DNA from: an uncultured Pelagibacteraceae bacterium
Lineage (GTDB): Bacteria; Pseudomonadota; Alphaproteobacteria; Pelagibacterales; Pelagibacteraceae
Direction of reading: 5' to 3'
DNA length: 64,000 nt
Assembly (NCBI GenBank): GCA_902580505.1
Contig: CACHLB010000002.1
Span: 101,160 to 165,159, forward strand
In this document: positions 61,794 through 64,000 of the stretch, in pieces
How positions within the stretch are numbered: position 1 is the stretch's first letter
How the letters are laid out: each line of letters starts with the position of its first letter
Made by a program: the position numbers and the translations under genes
The notes under the pieces: generated by a model
What the model was told of the DNA's origin: nothing
Databases searched by the model: none
What the model saw: the letters and a program-made list of their open reading frames with translations, nothing else

Positions 61794-63055
61794 TTATCTA
61801 TGACTTTATGGCCTATATCTGATCTATAAAAACCATCTTCCCAATTCAATTTATTAATCTGATTGATGATTTCTTTTCTACTTGATAAATAACTATCTGA
61901 GATATTAACAAAATTTATTACCCTACCTCCAACTGCTACAATTTTGTTTCCAGAACTTTTCGTTCCAGCATGAAAAATAAAATTATCTTTAGTTGATTTG
62001 AATTCTTTTAAATTTTTAATTTCAACATTCTTATTATATTTTTCAGGATATCCTTTTGAGCATAAAGCAATGCACATACTTTTTTTATTTTTCCATTTTA
62101 TTTCGTGGGTCTTTAATTTTGAATTGCAACAAGAATTTATTATGTCCAATAAATCACTGTCAACCAACGGTAATATAGTTTGGCATTCAGGATCACCCAT
62201 CCTAACATTATATTCAATTAGGTATGGTTCATTACTTTTTATCATTAAGCCGGCATATAAAAAACCAACGTACTTCTCATTCATTTCACTTATAGCTTTT
62301 AACGTTGGCTCAATTATTTTGTTTAAAATTTTATTCTCTAAATCATCATTAATTAAGCTTGAAGGTGAATAAGCTCCCATACCTCCTGTATTTTTTCCAG
62401 TATCACCCTCACCAACTCTTTTATGGTCTTGAGCTGTATTAAAAGTTTTATAACTAATTCCATCTGAAATAATAAAAAAACTCATCTCATCACCTTCTAG
62501 GAATTCTTCGATTAATACTTGATCTGCTTTCCCAAATTTACCGTCAAATATTTCGTTAACAGCAGTTTTAGCCTCATCAACATTTTGACAAATATAAACA
62601 CCTTTACCTGCAGCAAGAACATCTGCTTTTACAACAAGAGGAAAATTAGATGACGATAAAAATATAAATGAGTCTTCTTTGGATTTACAAATTTTAAATT
62701 TAGCAGTTGGTATGTTAAATTTCTCACAAATTTTTTTTGTAAATATTTTTGAGCCTTCTAATTGAGCTACTTTTTTTCTAGGACCAAAAACTTTAATATT
62801 TTTTGACTCTAGGAAATCTACTAATCCTTCAACTAATGGTTTTTCTGGACCAACAATTACTAATTCGATTTGTTCTTTGTTAATAAAATTATACAAATCT
62901 TGAAAATTTTCTAAATTGAGATCAATATTTACAGATATTTCTTCGGTACCAGCATTACCGGGAATTGAATATATTTTTGTTATTTTTTTTGAATTACTTA
63001 AGTGATGAACTAGAGCATGTTCTCGTCCTCCACTTCCAATAATTGCAATTTTCAT
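61790..63055 (-). CDS. purD: Phosphoribosylamine-glycine ligase
   Basis: IIGSGGREHALVHHLS, VGPEKPLVEGLVDFLE, DHKRVGEGDTGKNTGGMGAYSPS, EYNVRMGDPECQTILPL. Confidence 0.98.
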   Translation of the reverse strand: MKIAIIGSGGREHALVHHLSNSKKITKIYSIPGNAGTEEISVNIDLNLENFQDLYNFINKEQIELVIVGPEKPLVEGLVDFLESKNIKVFGPRKKVAQLEGSKIFTKKICEKFNIPTAKFKICKSKEDSFIFLSSSNFPLVVKADVLAAGKGVYICQNVDEAKTAVNEIFDGKFGKADQVLIEEFLEGDEMSFFIISDGISYKTFNTAQDHKRVGEGDTGKNTGGMGAYSPSSLINDDLENKILNKIIEPTLKAISEMNEKYVGFLYAGLMIKSNEPYLIEYNVRMGDPECQTILPLVDSDLLDIINSCCNSKLKTHEIKWKNKKSMCIALCSKGYPEKYNKNVEIKNLKEFKSTKDNFIFHAGTKSSGNKIVAVGGRVINFVNISDSYLSSRKEIINQINKLNWEDGFYRSDIGHKVIDK

Positions 63056-63077
63056 TTAGTAAATATATATCTTAAAT

Positions 63078-63275
63078 ATGTTAAATAAGTTAGCTAAATT
63101 AAAATACTTAGCAAATAATTTTGAGATCATTGAAGATGGTGATCATGTGATTTGTGCTATCTCACAAAAAAAAATACCACTTGAAAACTTAACTTATTGG
63201 AACGTTGAAGAACAGGAAGCCTACTTTTCGTATGTTGAGGCCTCAATGAAAAGAGATTTACTAGATAAAAACTGA
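63078..63275 (+). CDS. DUF2093 family small protein
   Basis: NFEIIEDGDHVICAISQKKIPLENLTYWNVEEQEAYFSYVEA. Confidence 0.78.
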   Translation: MLNKLAKLKYLANNFEIIEDGDHVICAISQKKIPLENLTYWNVEEQEAYFSYVEASMKRDLLDKN

Positions 63276-64000
63276 TTATGTTTTCCACCTATCATGAGTC
63301 CAGATCCACTGGTCTACATTTTTTAAAATCATTTTTTCAAGTATCTTATTTAGATGTTCAGTGATTTCTTTAATTGATTTATTGTTCCCGATTTTAATCG
63401 GTTCTGAAACAAACATTTTAAAATAATTATTTTTTCTTCTCTCTATATAAATAGGCACTAGATCACATTTATATTTTTTAATTAATTGTGCGGGTATGGT
63501 CGTAGTGCTAGCAGGTTTACCGAAAAAATTAATTTTTATACCTTCTCTTACTCTTTGATCTATCATTAGAGCTACTGAGTTACCTTTCTTTATATTTTCA
63601 ATAATCTGTCTTGTGCCTGATCTTCCTTTTTTAATTTGATTTTTGCATATAAAATTTTCTCTAATTTCTTCCATAGTTTTGTTTAGGAATACGTTATTTA
63701 GCGGTCTATAAATAGCGCACAAATTTATACCAGCTTTTTCAATTTGGAGCGCCATTAATTCAAAATTATTGAAATGACCAGATATAAATACAGCTCGTCT
63801 TTTTTCTCTCTTAATTTTGTTTAGGTTTTCGAGCCCGTCTATTTCAATAAATTTATTTAATTTGCTATTTCTAAATGCTTTCAGAAAAGGATATTCAGCA
63901 AGTATTCTTCCATAATTTCCATATATTTTGCTGATAATTTTATTGTAATTTTTTTTGTCTACAATGCCAGATTGTTCCAAATTATTCTTAATTAATTTTT
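63276..64000 (-). CDS. Lipid A biosynthesis (LpxL/HtrB-like) acyltransferase, N-terminus beyond window end
   Basis: ISGHFNNFELMALQIEKAGINLCAIYRPLNN, ALMIDQRVREGIKINFFGKPA; frame stays open upstream of the TTG at 63980 to 64000 (KLIKNNLEQSG), so the gene is truncated by the window edge. Confidence 0.88.
   Translation of the reverse strand, partial: KLIKNNLEQSGIVDKKNYNKIISKIYGNYGRILAEYPFLKAFRNSKLNKFIEIDGLENLNKIKREKRRAVFISGHFNNFELMALQIEKAGINLCAIYRPLNNVFLNKTMEEIRENFICKNQIKKGRSGTRQIIENIKKGNSVALMIDQRVREGIKINFFGKPASTTTIPAQLIKKYKCDLVPIYIERRKNNYFKMFVSEPIKIGNNKSIKEITEHLNKILEKMILKNVDQWIWTHDRWKT

Overview
AT-rich, gene-dense bacterial chromosome segment. Protein content and gene order look like an alphaproteobacterium with a streamlined genome, most likely SAR11/Pelagibacterales (inferred from families and composition; no database search was possible). 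About 65 protein-coding genes are supported, mostly core functions: lysK, pyrD, rpmB, polA, ahcY, tsaE, ileS, lspA, ribF, groESL, typA, tldD/pmbA, purD, rsmD, aceA. There are also a four-gene polyamine cluster, RegA and ChvGI regulators, an AmgK/MurU-like pair, an RND efflux pair, and a BMP-type ABC importer beside a purine-type phosphoribosyltransferase. I saw no rRNA, tRNA, CRISPR array, transposase, phage or defence island. No clearly undescribed multi-gene system is present. Best leads: (i) an uncalled 53-aa ORF at 43163-43324 between an ScfR/RamB-type regulator and isocitrate lyase, behind a duplicated TTTGTAAA-rich element; (ii) a polyamine cluster pairing an ODC-fold decarboxylase and a deoxyhypusine-synthase-like enzyme (active-site Lys motif kept) with agmatine-route enzymes; (iii) a lipoprotein ORF (33304-33636) split by one in-frame TAA; (iv) a Lys/Arg-rich coiled-coil protein of unknown function; (v) tandem DUF1330 genes beside purine-type PRTase and BMP transporter genes; (vi) many convergent gene pairs with overlapping or interlocked stop codons and no terminator; (vii) probable leaderless starts.
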